Shown: piece after piece, positions 1 through 11,494 of the stretch
Numbering within the stretch: the first letter of the stretch is position 1
How the letters are laid out: each line of letters opens with the position of its first letter
Assembly (NCBI GenBank): GCA_021234155.1
Contig: JAJEKV010000378.1
Coordinates: 1-64,000 of the forward strand
Direction of reading: 5' to 3'
Source of the DNA: Isoetes taiwanensis
Lineage: Eukaryota > Streptophyta > Lycopodiopsida > Isoetales > Isoetaceae
Length of the DNA: 64,000 bases
Notes under the pieces: model-generated
Databases searched by the model: none
Seen by the model: only the letters and a program-made list of their open reading frames with translations
What the model was told of the DNA's origin: nothing
Made by a program: the position numbers and the translations under genes

Positions 1-51
1 AAGGAAGACCAAATCAAGGTCCTCCCCAATCCTTTTCACCCACATTTATTA

Positions 52-1110
52 CAATTAGAAGATCATCTCATGGAATGTAAGTGGGATCAAGGGCCCTGAT
101 AAAGAGAAGAAGATTCATTGCTTTTGCTTCTAAGAACTCATAAAGCTGATCTTCTAATGATCAAAAGAACACCATTTACCCCAGTTTGAAGCTTCCAACT
201 GAGATTGGATCAATAAAGGTATCGCTCTTCATATATATACATCGCTTTCAGGCACCAAAGGTGGACTTGCAATGTTTTGACCACCCTTCAAGTTGTTTCT
301 CTCATTGGAAGCCCCCTCAAAATAGGTGGCATAGTATAGCTATAGAAATGCAGGGCAAAACTTTGGGGATAATCATGTTTATGCCCCTTTGAACCCAATG
401 AGAGTATCCCTAATATGGAAAAGAGGATTAAAAATTGGATGACTCACTGTGATAATATTAATATTGGATTGAGGGGGGACCTAAACAACACCCCCACAAT
501 GGGACTCAAACTTGGAAAAACAAGATTAAATATATCGGTGGTGAAAGAGCGAGTGGGATAACATGTTTGGGATATTGGGGATTAGTATATGTTCCCTCTG
601 CCAACTCTAAATTCACTTGGTCAACAAAGACAAGGAGCCGAGAGAACCTATTGCACATTGGATAGATTTTATGTCATAAATCCTAATATCTCCTTGACAA
701 CTGCATAGTTGCGGAGATGATGGGAATATCCCTGGGTTGGATCATTTCCTCAAATTTTGGAAATTCCCGAGCTCAAACCACTACCAAACCTACAAAATCC
801 CCTTTCAAATTTAATTGCTCTGCTAGGTAACCTTGGGTTTTATCTCCTCAATTAGGAGTTTCTACCTCACTCAACTCGGTAGGGAGACATCAATCTATGA
901 AAGAGTTCAGCAGGGAAATTAAAAATCTGTAAAAAGTGATTAAAGAATGGGGAAAAGCTAGGCAAGCAAAATGCAGAGAGAGGGAAAGAATAAGCTCTTA
1001 AAAGAAAATGAAGGATATCGAGAGGTGAATTAGAGCTCAACCCTTTGAGTGCAAATCTTCATAAACAAAGAGATTTCTTCGAGAATAACATCAAGGCCAT
1101 AGAGGAGAAA
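52..1110 (+). pseudogene. LINE endonuclease domain remnant
   Basis: The first codons read IISWNVSGIKGP, the opening motif of exonuclease/endonuclease/phosphatase (APE-type) domains of plant LINEs, in which the Asn is a metal ligand. Downstream pieces such as a stretch reading KFTWST resemble later parts of the domain, but stops and frameshifts are dense. In an active element this domain nicks the target DNA to prime reverse transcription. It continues into the reverse transcriptase region, so it is the N-terminal half of one former ORF2. Only the first motif is clear. Confidence 0.7.
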
Positions 1111-1121
1111 GAAGCAAAGGT

Positions 1122-3574
1122 ATGGCCTTAGAGCAAAAGATTTGCCAATACAATAAGATGGATCAAGGCAGTTCAAAATATTTCTTCAGAGTTGCTAAAA
1201 ATAAACTTATCAACAATTCCATCACTATGGTGGAACACGAAAATGGGGACAAAATTGAGGATGAGCAAGACATTAAGGCAGATTTTCTGGAACAATATAG
1301 CAACATGTTCAAAGGAGCTGAATATAGTGTTGAAGAAGAAGAGGCTATGAACAATTTCTTCAAAAACATCCCAGAAACAAAGACCATGGAGGAAGATCTA
1401 GATGGTTACCCTGATGATAAGGAGGTGCTGCAAGTCTTAAAGAACATGGAAAAGGCAAAAGCCCAGGGCCTGATGGCTTCCCCCCTGAGTTTTTCCTAAC
1501 CTTCTGGATAGTGATGAAGGAAGACTTTATGGAATTTGTCAAGGGAGCATGGGATGCAGCCTCTATTTACCCAACCTTTAACTCCAGTCTTATCACTTTG
1601 ATACCTAAGATCAAGAATCCCAGCAAAATAAATGATTGGAGACCTATATCTCTGACCAATACTACCTACAAAATTCTAGCCAAGATTCTCTCCTTTTGGA
1701 TCCTTATGCACTTGCACAATTCAGTCAACACATGCCAATCAGGTTTTCTTTCTGGCAGGTTTATTCTAGACAATTACATTGCAACCAGTGAAGCAATCCA
1801 TTGGAATAGACTCTCTAAACAAAATTGCATGCTCCTCAAGCTAGACTTTAAAAGAGCTTATGATTCTATAACATGGCCTTTCTTAAAGAGAGCAATGCTT
1901 CACATAGGTATCCATCAGACTCTCATAGATAAGATTATGGCTCTCAACAATCTGGCTTCTTCTAGTCTGATCATTAATGGATCCCCCAGCAAATTTTTCC
2001 CTATAAGAAAGGGTGTGAGGCAAGGATGTCCTCTGGCACCTTACCTCTTCCTTTGTGTTGCAGAAATGCTCACGAGATGTGTACAAGGTCTTCAACAGCA
2101 ACAACAGATTCAGGGATTGCAAATGCCAGGGTCAGACAAGCAGCTTACCATCATGCAGTATGCAGATGATACTTTTATCCTCTTAAAAGCCAATCAGAAC
2201 AGCTTTGATGCCTTGCTGAACAACATTCAAAACTTTGCTAGTGTCTCAGGGGTCCATCTCAACCTAAACAAATGCAGCATTCTCTGGGAGAACCCCACTG
2301 AGGATTTAGATACTGGTGGTATTAAAGTTAACCCCCCTAATCAGGCCATCACCCTACTTGGTCTCCCCCTAGCTATTAACCTTCCCAATAAAGAGGTGTG
2401 GAGACCTATTGTGAACAGAATTAGGAAGAAACTTCTCTCCCTTTCCCCCAACTGATCTTTTGCTGGCAGAGTTCTTACTGCAAATGTGGTGTTAGCCAGC
2501 ACCCATGTTTATTTCTCCTCGGCTCTCATTGCTAATAAAGAGTCTTATAATGACATAGAAAAATGTCTGAGGGAATACATCTGGAAAGGAATGCATTTTG
2601 TTAGGTGGGAGGAAATCACTCACAGCAAAAAAGAAGGTGGTCTAGGGCTGAAAATTCTTCATAAGCACAACCAGGCTTTGGGTGCTAAATATGTCTGGAA
2701 AGCTATAAATGGCTGGAACTCCCCTGCCATGGAGATCATTAGATATTGGTTACAGGCTAGTAGACCTTTTGGTATGAAGAAATATGCTCACCACATCCCA
2801 GATTCTATGTACTACCAGTTCAAGAGTGCCCCCAATACTTCCCCCCTTATGAGGAAAATTTTTGAGGCTTGGAATCTTGTTGCAGAGGGTTTTGAGCATA
2901 AGGATATTGGTTTTGATAGTGCCAATTTTTCCCTTTTCTGGTCACCCATTTTTGCTAAAGAAAATGATGTCTGCTGGGCTCTCAAGCACCCTCAGATATG
3001 GAAAAAATGGAAAGAGGCAGGGGTTACTCAGCTGCAACATCTGTGGGGAGGAGATAAATGGAGCAGCTGGGAGAGTATTAAGCAGATAGTCAAGGGCAAG
3101 AAAATAGACAAAGTAATTTTTGATACAATCATGGCTGTTGCTAGTACCCAGAGTGAGTGTCAAGCCCCAAAGAATCCTGACTGACATATTATGAACTCAG
3201 ACCAATACAAAGTTGCCTTAGGATACAGAGTTCTTGCCCCATCCAAAGCCTTGACCCAGGCTGCCAATTGGCATGTTCCTAATAAGCATCTCATTAAAAT
3301 CCTGAAAAATAATTGGAGGTCCTATTCACAACCTAAAATGCAAATGTTCATTTGGAGGTGTATCCACAACGCTCTCCCCTCCAATTATAATATGTTTAAG
3401 AGATGTAAAGATCTTCAGGACAGTCCTATGTGTAAACTTTGTGGAAACAATTCTGAGACTATTAGGCATATGTTTGACTGCCCCAAAATCAGGGAATTCT
3501 GGAGATGGCTGGATGCTTATCTCAGGTCAAAAGGTCACAACCTCGGAAATTGGGCCAACATCATGGACCTTTGA
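1122..3574 (+). pseudogene. LINE ORF2 reverse transcriptase and C-terminal zinc region, broken
   Basis: The former ORF2 copies element RNA at the nicked target. Visible motifs are the entry motif PGPDGFPPEFF (about 1,455-1,490, reached by a frameshift from the upstream frame), NDWRPISLTN, QSGFLSGRFILDN, KLDFKRAYDS, RKGVRQGCPLAPYLF and the catalytic YADDTF (about 2,157-2,176). The frame then has in-frame stops at 2,453-2,455 and 3,182-3,184, but coding similarity continues through both. A zf-RVT type tail follows near 3,340-3,500, with MFIWRCIHNALPS and CKLCGNNSETIRHMFDCP. One frameshift and two stops make it non-functional. Confidence 0.93.
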
Positions 3575-4063
3575 AGGATCAAATAACTTTTGAACACTAT
3601 TAGGCAACCGCTCTACGGACTATTTGGAAACACAGGAACAGGGTTAATTATTCAAATCAAAGGGTGGATATAGCCCGGATGAAGGTAGCTTTTCGGATCG
3701 AGATCTCCAAAATTGCTATGGCTCATAAAACAATAAACAAGACAAAGCCGATTGTGCCTCGGTCAGTCAATAGGGAAATTTGTTGGTTTACACAATGTCT
3801 TTGTTTGTTATGATATGCTTATTGTCGATGATCATTTCATGGTTTTTGAGCTGCTGATTGCCCTTACAACGAGGATGAACCGTAAGCCTAATCTTCCCTG
3901 ACTTGTCCAATTTTGCTGCCTTTGCTACAAAAATCTTTAATAACCAAAGAACATTGGTCCTTATCCCCTTCCATTGATGAAGACACGAAAAAGCTTAAAC
4001 CTTTCCCTCGCTCAATGGTTATCAAGCCCACATCCTTGATGATTCCTATTTTGTTATGAAAGG

Positions 4064-4309
4064 TTGTTAAGCGAGGATCAATTCTCACTTCTTAGAGACA
4101 TGTTTTACCATCACAAAGCCTTACAAGACGGCCATGGGGAAGCCATCATCCTCTTTTCTGAAACAGCCCCTCTTTGGTTCTTTGCCTTCCCACCTGAGTG
4201 GAATGAGATTGGTTGGCAGATAGACCCGGTGGCTTCAGACTTGGTGATCATTGATGAAGAAGAGTCGGACTCGGATTTGGATTTTCTGGTACAAGATCCT
4301 TCCTCCTGA
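4064..4309 (+). pseudogene. Short acidic ORF in the LINE 3' region
   Basis: An 81-codon open frame ends about 160 bases before the poly-A tract. Its C-terminus is acidic (EEESDSDLDF) and its middle has aromatic pairs (PLWFFAFPPEW). I do not recognise it. It may be the tail of ORF2 after further frameshifts, or an element-specific 3' ORF. The sequence between 3,575 and 4,063 has scattered coding-like pieces (for example AIWKHRNRVNYSN in a broken frame), which favours a decayed ORF2 extension. Confidence 0.4.
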
Positions 4310-4468
4310 TCGAGATATCTTGCTTACACTGCTGTAAAAAGGACTCCAGTTCCATTTTTGTTTCAGTTGTTTTCTTCTGTGCTAAAAGCACTTTTTGTGA
4401 ACCTCAATGGTTCTGATACTGTATCAGATGTAACTTTCTTATGATAAATATAAATCTTCCTTTTCTCC

Positions 4469-4492
4469 AAAAAAAAAAAAAAAAAAAAAAAA
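4469..4492 (+). repeat. Poly-A tail of the LINE
   Basis: An uninterrupted run of 24 A follows the LINE 3' region and marks the element's end. The 500 bases after it (to 4,997) hold no gene that I can see. Confidence 0.9.
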
Positions 4493-5005
4493 GTGTATAA
4501 GGCAAAGAGCGAGCATCTTCGACTTCAACTTCGCGGTGGGGGGCATACTTTAAGGTGAAAAATATTTTCTTGAGGCAATAGCAAAATGTGTTGCATTTTT
4601 TGGCAATTTTGTTCATAATTTTGTAGTGATTTCATAAACTTTGAACTAAATACGTTTTTGGGTACTGTTGTGCACTTGCTGTTTTTTCAATGTCTATTTT
4701 GTTTAGTTCTTAAAAATATTACTATTTCTCAAACCAAACTAGGGGGCCAAAAAATGGTACCAAACAATTTTGAATGGAAGTCGAGTTCAAATCCCCCCAA
4801 AAATAGTGCCTAAAATATTCAAATTGTCACACTTGTCATAAATATACCAAGAAAAGAGAGCTTTTTTGGGAAGATTTTAGGGAATCTTTCAAAGATTCCT
4901 TTTAAAGTGCGTTTGGAGCAAATTAGTGCGTTTCAATTTAAACTTTGTTTAAAACGCATAAGCTCTAGATCTCTTGCATTTCGTATTAGTTGATATAGCC
5001 TCAAC

Positions 5006-6118
5006 CATAGTTACGGAAAACGGCCGTTTGGCTGTTTTCTGGAAAAAAACGGTTTTTTAAAGGTTGCCGTTTTGAAAACAGAAAACGGGCTAGCAGAAAA
5101 CGCAGGTGCGGAAAACGGGCCGTTTTCACCGTTTTGGACCGTTTTTGTTCAAAAAAACGGACGTTTTTAGTATCACGAACTTTTTTTCCCTCCTTTTCAA
5201 GGGAATAACCTGATAGCAATGACCCGATAGCTCCAACAAAAGGTATGTTTTTCATATTTGAAACTCTTTTTAGTTCAACAAAATCTGTGGCTTTCTATAG
5301 TTTTCAACCACTTTATTGACCTGTCTCGGCTCGGGAAGACAAGTTCATGGATGCCCGCCATGTACTGTGCAAAAAAACCAGTGTTGCACCGCCCTTTCAT
5401 AATCTTGATGCTTGATTTAGGTAGAACCCTTCCAGCCAGATGCTCGATTCATAATCCTGATGCTTGATTCGGGTAGAGCCTTTCTAGCAAATGCCTGATT
5501 CAGGCAGAATCCTTCAAGGAGATGCCGATTCAATAAAAATCAGTACATTCATTCAATACCCAATTCAGTAGATGCACGATTCAGTAGAAACAGTATCCTG
5601 AATTCCAACGAAAATCATTGAAAAAGAGTAAGCAAATGCCTGCTTGTAAATCTAAAACTCAGTTTACTTCTTCTACGGATGCATTTTCTGCCATGCCATA
5701 CAGTATGGATGATTAAAAATTCTTAAAGCTTTGAGTGCTTAAAAGCTTCTTGAATGAAAATGTTGATGCCCCATTATTGTATGTTTCTGTCATAATTTGG
5801 ATTAAAAAATCTATATATGGCACCTTGAAGACTGATTTGAATTTTAGTTTATGCTAGTTTCGTATTGCAATGCATGTTGTGAAATGAGTGTAAGGCATTA
5901 TGTAAACATTTTCTATTATTTTAGTTGTTCCTAATATGACTACAAGAGTGTTATATATATTTATATGTTGTTTTTGAGCAAATTAATAGCATTTTCGATC
6001 TTATTCTGTATCTTTTGGGTACTTTACCGTTTTTTTACCGTTTTCGTTTTCCGTTTTCGTTTTCCGTTTTCAAAAATGACTCGCCGTTTTCATTTCGTTT
6101 TCGTTTTCCGTAACTATG
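5006..6118. mobile_element. Non-autonomous hAT element with 17-bp terminal inverted repeats and 8-bp target duplication
   Basis: The ends are exact inverted copies: CATAGTTACGGAAAACG at 5,006-5,022 and its reverse complement at 6,102-6,118. They are flanked by an identical 8-base duplication, GCCTCAAC, at 4,998-5,005 and 6,119-6,126. Eight-base duplications and ends starting with CA are hAT hallmarks. Subterminal regions are packed with CGTTTTC/GAAAACG words, likely transposase binding sites. No transposase is present in its 1,113 bp. The ends match those of the intact hAT at 18,645-21,965 at 13 of 17 positions, so a related transposase probably moved it. Confidence 0.92.
5400..5585. repeat. 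Degenerate GATTCA-rich short tandem repeats inside the hAT element
   Basis: Phrases such as GATGCTTGATT, GATGCTCGATTCA and ATGCCTGATTCAGG recur every 30-50 bases. They lie inside the non-autonomous element and do not code. Unit borders are blurred. Confidence 0.5.
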
Positions 6119-6239
6119 GCCTCAACACACGAAAGACTTTCCATAACGATGACGATTTTATAGATGCACTGAATGCTGCGATTCTACCCCACCCTTTACT
6201 ACAGGTGCAACTTGCCTAAAATCACCAGCGATATGAAAT

Positions 6240-7144
6240 ATTTTCCACCAAAAGGAAGATTGTTTTCACACAATCATTGCAGCACATGATTTACGCTTTC
6301 TATTACGACATTGGCCATTGGAAACTCATCCCAGATAATGACCTTAGCCGCAGCGATGGGTTGTGCTGCTCCTGAATCAGGGTCTAACATCAAATGTAGC
6401 CCAGCATTATTTTCAATTATAAGAATCTGAAACAGGGAATGTGTTGTTCGACCGCCTGCATATAGTCGGGCTGCCAGTGCCGTTGTACCACATGGAAGGA
6501 CTACGCCTCTGTTGCTGCGTATGAGAAAGCATATGCATTTCAAAACAAATGTTTTCCGTGTGCCAGCTTTTCCATCTATAAATATAGGGTCATTCCTTAG
6601 AGGGGATTCCAACCATTATTTTATGAAATGAAATATTTCTAGTTGGTTGTCATTCATCATACCTGACATTTGAAGCATAGATTCTAGGTACGATGCGTGG
6701 TCAGAAAATTTTGCTAGCTCATGCATCACATCTCTTCCAATACGATCTTGCAAATTGCAGCCCAAACGCCGTGATGTTAGTTCTATGTTGAACGAGAATA
6801 TTATTGACTAAGTGCAAAGATTCATTGAAAGCAATTACATCATCAGTTGGATATTCGTCTAATAAGTCAAGGCTCATAGGCACCCAAAACTTGGTCCATA
6901 AATCGACTGCTGGTCCCTGATCGAGTATTAACATAGCAAAAAGAAAATGTAGGTGCGTGGGACTCAATGATAGAGAAGTTGCCTCTTCCATAACTAGCAT
7001 TGCTTTGTTGTGTGTTGCAAGCAAACCCCCTCCCCCTTCTCTGACTGTTGATATGTTTCATAAGTTTGATCATTAACCCTCTTTAATTCACCCCATGTCT
7101 GGGGGAGGACGGTGCAACATAATTTGTCTTAAATAGAATGCCTC
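6240..7144 (-). pseudogene. Helitron RepHel helicase-region remnant
   Basis: Read leftwards the segment gives VGEAFYLRQIMLHR (near 7,130), then a stretch with HLHFLFAMLIL and LWTKFWVPMS, then FIDGKAGTRKTFVLK (Walker A, normally GxGGTGKT, here GKAGTRKT) and KVIIWDEFPMA (Walker B, DE). This order is that of the PIF1-like helicase of plant Helitrons, which replicate by rolling circle. Open pieces lie at 6,719-7,024 and 6,274-6,612, joined by frameshifts. The Rep nuclease part is not visible. The left end touches the target duplication of the hAT element, so that element landed in or beside this remnant. Confidence 0.85.
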
Positions 7145-7169
7145 GCCGACCTTAGGTAATAGTAAACGT

Positions 7170-7206
7170 ACTAGTAATAGTGCCCAGCGTTGCTGGGCAT
7201 AAGTTG
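7170..7206 (-). other. Helitron-type 3' terminus (hairpin plus CTAGT)
   Basis: On the minus strand the sequence reads TGCCCAGC-AAC-GCTGGGCA, then ACTATTA, then CTAGT. A short GC-rich hairpin followed by CTRRT is the standard 3' end of plant Helitrons. The body of such an element would lie at higher coordinates, so this end does not belong to the helicase remnant on its left. The base after CTAGT is A rather than the expected T. A similar hairpin-like word lies at about 7,270-7,290. Confidence 0.55.
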
Positions 7207-7325
7207 GAACCTGTGTGGATGAAAACCTGTTCAGTTCAGATTCCTTCTCATAAATCTAACATAATAGAAATTAAGCCCAGCATTGCTGAGCTTTAAGAGG
7301 TTTTTGTTAGTCCTGTACGTCCTGG

Positions 7326-7808
7326 TACAGGACTATTCATGCACACGGAGGACCAGGTCAAGAACAAGGAGCCATAGTCAGGTCCAGGTCAGTCATCAAA
7401 AGCCCCGCAAAAGACCAAGCAGCAGACCAAGCAGGCCACGCCCGTGCCAAAGAAGAGGCAGAGAACAGACAAGTGACGGGCCGTCAGCGTGATTTCAGGC
7501 ATCTCAAGAGGCACCGCCAACATTCCTGCAATGGCTTCGGGCAGCACGCTAAGCTATATAGCCACACGGATCATATCATTCTCTTCAAAAGATCCATGAC
7601 ACTCCACTGCCTCGACTTTGCCAGAGGCCATCTCAGGGACGCGACACTGTCAGTAGTAGCGGCAACTGCACCAGAACTCCCGGCACCAGAAATGGCCCGA
7701 GCACTTGAAGGGGGGTCAACCAGGAACATCTTGCGCAACCTCGGCAAAGGCCTTCAGCTTAGGGACGTCAAGAATTTCTTCAAGTTGACGAAGGGCCATC
7801 GAAGATAA
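7326..7808 (+). pseudogene. Basic coding-like segment upstream of gag, unassigned
   Basis: GC-richer sequence with overlapping open frames encodes Lys/Arg/Gln-rich peptides (KAPQKTKQQTKQ in one frame) and, further on, a frame ending LGKGLQLRDVKNFFKL. It may be the N-terminal part of the Ty3 gag or a captured host fragment. An AT-rich stretch at 7,811-8,025 follows and ends in TTGCAG, which resembles a splice acceptor, but no good donor is visible. I cannot name a product. Confidence 0.3.
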
Positions 7809-8217
7809 ACAATTTCTGTTTTTTTTAATTATCTTCTAAATTGTATTGAATGTCTTCACTTCTATATACTATCATATATTTTATGTTAATGTGTAACTTT
7901 TATATATTAATGACTATAAATTGTCCTTAACTTATAAGTGCAATTTTGGCATGATTTTAATTCACTTGTAAATAAGGATGAATAATATATAACTTAAGCA
8001 ATAGTATTGATGACTAATACTTGCAGCCAGGAATAGCGGCTCAGGGTCTCAAGGCCAAGGCCGACATCACCAATGGGTACCTAGAAACTTGTTTGGATGT
8101 GAACAGGACGACAACAATGAAGAAATGACGGTGGAGACAATCAATGCAAGGCTCACGTAGATGAGGAACCAGATGCACCAGCTGATTCACTGGGCAACCC
8201 CATTGATGAACGCCTAA

Positions 8218-9289
8218 GAATATGGACCAGCACCACCACCTCCACCACCACTACCTGCCCAAGGCATTGAGGAGGCTCCACAACCAGAAGGGGAAGACAA
8301 TCAGAAAAATGTCAGGGACAGGAAGAGAAAAAGGAGAACCAGAAGGACCCCAACACCATCTAGCTCCAGCACATCAGATACTTCTGACAGCCAGAATAGT
8401 TCTAGCTCCGAGAGTGAGTCTGATACATCACAGGTAAGAGCCAGGGCAAGGAAGACAGATGACTATCAGAAGAAAGTTGATAGCGCCATGAGCAATGTGT
8501 GGAAGACTAGGAAGCTAGGTCAGTTTTCAGGGAAAGACAGGCCAGGCATGGACACAGAAGCTTGGCTTGATGAGATGGAAGAGTTTGGCAATTCTTACGG
8601 CATGAAGGACAAAGATATAGGGAAGGTTGCTACAGCAAACTTAATAGGAGCAGCCAGAATTTGGTGGAAGGGCTACGCGAAGTCCAATAAGCTGAAAAGA
8701 AACAGTTGCAGATTCAAGACCTTCAGCAAGGCCTTTCGAAAACACTATGTGACAAGATCACATACTAGCAAAAGTGAGATCCGGCAGTTCACAGCTAGCT
8801 AGACTGGGGAACCTATCAAGTAGCCAAGTCTGAGAGGAATTCATGCGGCTCAGGCTCAATGTTCCCGGAATCTCTGAAAGGCAAGCGGTTGACGGATACA
8901 TTGAAGGGTTGAACAACAATATGAAAAGGCTAGTTCGAGCAATCAACCCAAGGACGGTAGCAGAAGCCGAGGATAAAGCTTTAAGTTTGGAAGAAGCACC
9001 AGTTACTCCAGGCCAGAAACAGTTACCATTCAAGGGTAAAACATTAGGACAGTACCAAGGGCAGTATCAGAATAAGCAATCAGCAACTACACCAACAGCA
9101 GGTCAACAACAAGAGAAAGTTCAGGGAAAACCCTTTGGAGACCGTAAGCCACAAAATGGATCGGAGGCGATTCGCTCAAAGCGTCTTTTAGACAGCTGCC
9201 AAAGGAAAAAGAGACATGAATGCATTGAAAAGAAGTTGTGCTTTAGGTGCTTCCGGCCGGGGCACGAATGCATATCCGGTATCCATTAA
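8218..9289 (+). pseudogene. Ty3 gag remnant with zinc-knuckle-like end
   Basis: One frame is open from 8,218 to 8,802 (an in-frame TAA sits at 8,215-8,217). It has a Pro-rich run, a Ser-rich run (SSSSTSDTSDSQ), then a capsid-like stretch with FSGKDRPG and WLDEMEEF and ARIWWKG. After a frameshift the next frame (8,843-9,289) has NNNMKRLVRAINPRTVAEA and ends CFRCFRPGHEC, a decayed CCHC knuckle for nucleic-acid binding. Gag would form the particle that packages element RNA. At least one frameshift separates the two halves. Confidence 0.85.
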
Positions 9290-9710
9290 ATCATGCGGCA
9301 AAACATTGGCAAAACTTGCAGATTGGGATTCACCAATTGAAAGAGACGACGAAGGGGACGACCACCAGGAAGCGCAAGATTTCATAGATGGTGAGCGCCA
9401 TATTTGTGCAGTTGTTGAGTCAGGTGATGCTGAAAATCAGTCCACAGTCATTGCGGCTGAGGGAATCATAGATAGCAGTCCATACCTAGTCTTGATAGAT
9501 ACAGGTAGCTCTCATAACTTCGCCTCTCCTAGGCTGGCTGCCCTAATGAAGAATAAAGTCTTGAAGTCAAAGCCAAGGTCAGTTAGCATGGCAAATGGTG
9601 TCATTCGCCACATTAAGGGAAGAAGGATCACATTTGACATAGACCTTAGTGGAAGCAAGTGGCCGATGGGGGCAGAGAGGTTATGGATATTGGAAGATAT
9701 GACCTTATAG
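9290..9710 (+). pseudogene. Ty3 aspartic protease segment
   Basis: The frame reading YLVLIDTGSSHNFAS at about 9,483-9,527 carries the DTGS/T active-site triplet of retropepsins, the enzyme that cuts the Gag-Pol polyprotein. It overlaps the gag frame (open from 9,216) and ends at 9,710. A few codons of a different frame with short stops follow before the reverse transcriptase frame opens. The position between gag knuckle and RT is the expected one. Confidence 0.88.
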
Positions 9711-9842
9711 TAGGAATGGAGTTCTTAAAGCCCGCCTAAAGCGATGATTGATCATGAGCGAATGAGATCTCCATGGTGGCGGGGCGGGCAACATATTTAT
9801 AGTAAAAGGTAAGAAGGTAGCTTCTCCTATGCGTGCATTTCT

Positions 9843-10969
9843 ATGAAGCCGCTAAGGAAAAGTATAATAAGAAATAAGGTGGATTATATTACGAGGTTAG
9901 ATGCAATTGAACCAAGTAAAGAGAAGGGAAGTGACCTAAGTGGGAATCGAGTTGCCCAAGCCGTAGCAAGGCTCATTAGGGAGTTCAATGATGTATTTTC
10001 GGATCAAATTCGTCAGCTACCACCTTATAGGGGTGTAGAGTGTGAAATCACACTAGCTCCAGATGCTAAGACTACCAGCAAGGCACCTTACAGAATGAGC
10101 ACCCCGGAGTTGATTGAGCTCAAGAAGCAGCTGCAGGAATGTGCATAGATTATCGCCAGCTTAATAAAGAATAAGTATGCTCTGCCAAGGGTAGATGATT
10201 TGATGGATCAACTCCAAGGAGCGAAGGTTTTCTCTAAGATCGACTTAAGGTCGGGTTACCATCAAATAAAGATAAAGGAAGAAGATATCCATAAGACCGC
10301 CTTGAGCGGTATGGGCACCGAGTTTATGGTAATGCCCTTTGGCTTATCGAATGCCAGACAACTTTCATGCATCTCATGAGCGACATCTTCAGGGAGTTCT
10401 TAGATGAGTTTGTCATTGTTTTCTTCGACGACATTCTAGTCTATAGCAAGTCCATTGAAGATCATTGTCAGCATTTGAGAAGAGTGTTGGAGAAGTTGAG
10501 ACGGCATCGATTGTATGGGAAGCTCTCCGAATGCCACTTTGCTACCGAAAGAGTGGAATACTTGGGCCACGCCATATCAGCGGAAGGGATCTCCACCGAC
10601 CCCGCAAAGATTGAAGCAGTAGTGGATTGGACAGCTCCAAAGAATGTGGCAGAAGTGAGGAGCTTTCTAGGTCTGGCGGGATACTATAGGAAGTTCGTAA
10701 AGGACTTCGCTAAATGGGCGTCCCCTTTGACGGACCTCACTAAGAGTGTTAAGGTGAAAGATTGGAGAACACATTGGCTAGAAAATGTTCAAGCTTCATT
10801 TGAAAAGCTTAAGGAAGCCTTAACAACAGCACCAGTGCTAATTCTGCCGGACCCAGATAAGGACAAGCTAGTAGCAACTGATGCAAGCAAGATAGCAACA
10901 GGTGGAGTCCTTATGCAAGAAGGAAGAGTAGTAGCCTATGATTCTAAGAAGTTGAATGACGCCGAGTAG
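9843..10969 (+). pseudogene. Ty3 reverse transcriptase with an internal deletion, plus RNase H start
   Basis: The N-terminal part ends SKAPYRMSTPELIELKKQL at about 10,130. The usual stretch of some 40 codons up to the CxDYR motif is then missing, and a C-IDYRQLNK remnant follows immediately. Later motifs are [14 protein letters not shown] and MPFGLSNA, in frames that shift near 10,165 and 10,350. The catalytic box reads FFDDILVYS and is followed by YLGHAIS and VRSFLGLAGYYRKF. The RNase H domain starts near 10,850 with VATDASKIATGGVL. The lost fingers segment alone would inactivate the enzyme. Confidence 0.92.
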
Positions 10970-11494
10970 CGTTACCCATGATCAGGAACTTCTAGCTATT
11001 GTGAGAGCTCTTCATTATTTGGAGGCATTATTTGCTTGGAAGGAATTTCGGTTAGATCTCGATCCCCGGAGCCTCAATACATTTTACCCAACCACTCCTC
11101 AACCTAAGGCAAAAGGAGGTGGATGGAATTCCTCGAAGAGTATGATTTCGAGATTGCTTATAAGTAGGGTAAGTTGAATGTGGTTCTTGATGCTCTCTCT
11201 AGAAGACCCCTTGAGGCGAGAACACATTGTAGCGCCATATCAACTCTTTTCAGTGGGTATGGCAAGAAAATTGAGGAGACCTTGCCATCTGATGGTGATT
11301 TCAAGGAGGTATGGGCAAGCCTCTCTAAGGAGGCTAGAACAGATAAGGAAAGGGAAGCCTTCAAGCATTATAGGAAGGAAGGCAACCTGTTGTACCATAA
11401 GGACAAGTTGTGTGTGCCCGAATCGTCCTGTGTAAGGAAGTTAATTCTTCATGACACACACAACAGCCCAATAGCAGGGCATGCGGGGTTATGA
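10956..11494 (+). pseudogene. Ty3 RNase H tail and integrase zinc-finger entry
   Basis: Frame pieces read VTHDQELLAIVRALHYLE (RNase H), then VVLDALSRRP (the usual junction after RNase H), then HDTHNSPIAGHAGL, the His pair of the HHCC finger of integrase. Frames change at about 10,966 and 11,170, and a stop falls at 11,492-11,494 just after the His pair. The Cys pair follows in another frame (RECQLCP, about 11,565-11,585). Confidence 0.85.

Larger units (their letters stand above)
1..4492 (+). mobile_element. LINE (L1-like non-LTR retrotransposon), 5' part outside window, degenerate
   Basis: The segment carries, in order, the start of an apurinic-type endonuclease domain, a reverse transcriptase, a C-terminal zinc-binding region and a 24-base A-run. 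This is the order of plant L1-like elements, and the A-run marks the 3' end left by target-primed reverse transcription. The left end lies outside the window, so no target-site duplication can be tested. Coding is broken by frameshifts and in-frame stops, so the copy is dead. Confidence 0.93.

Noticed and set aside
5001-5255. Minus-strand ORF in the non-autonomous hAT
   Set aside because: Repeat-derived translation of GAAAACG words with no protein signature.
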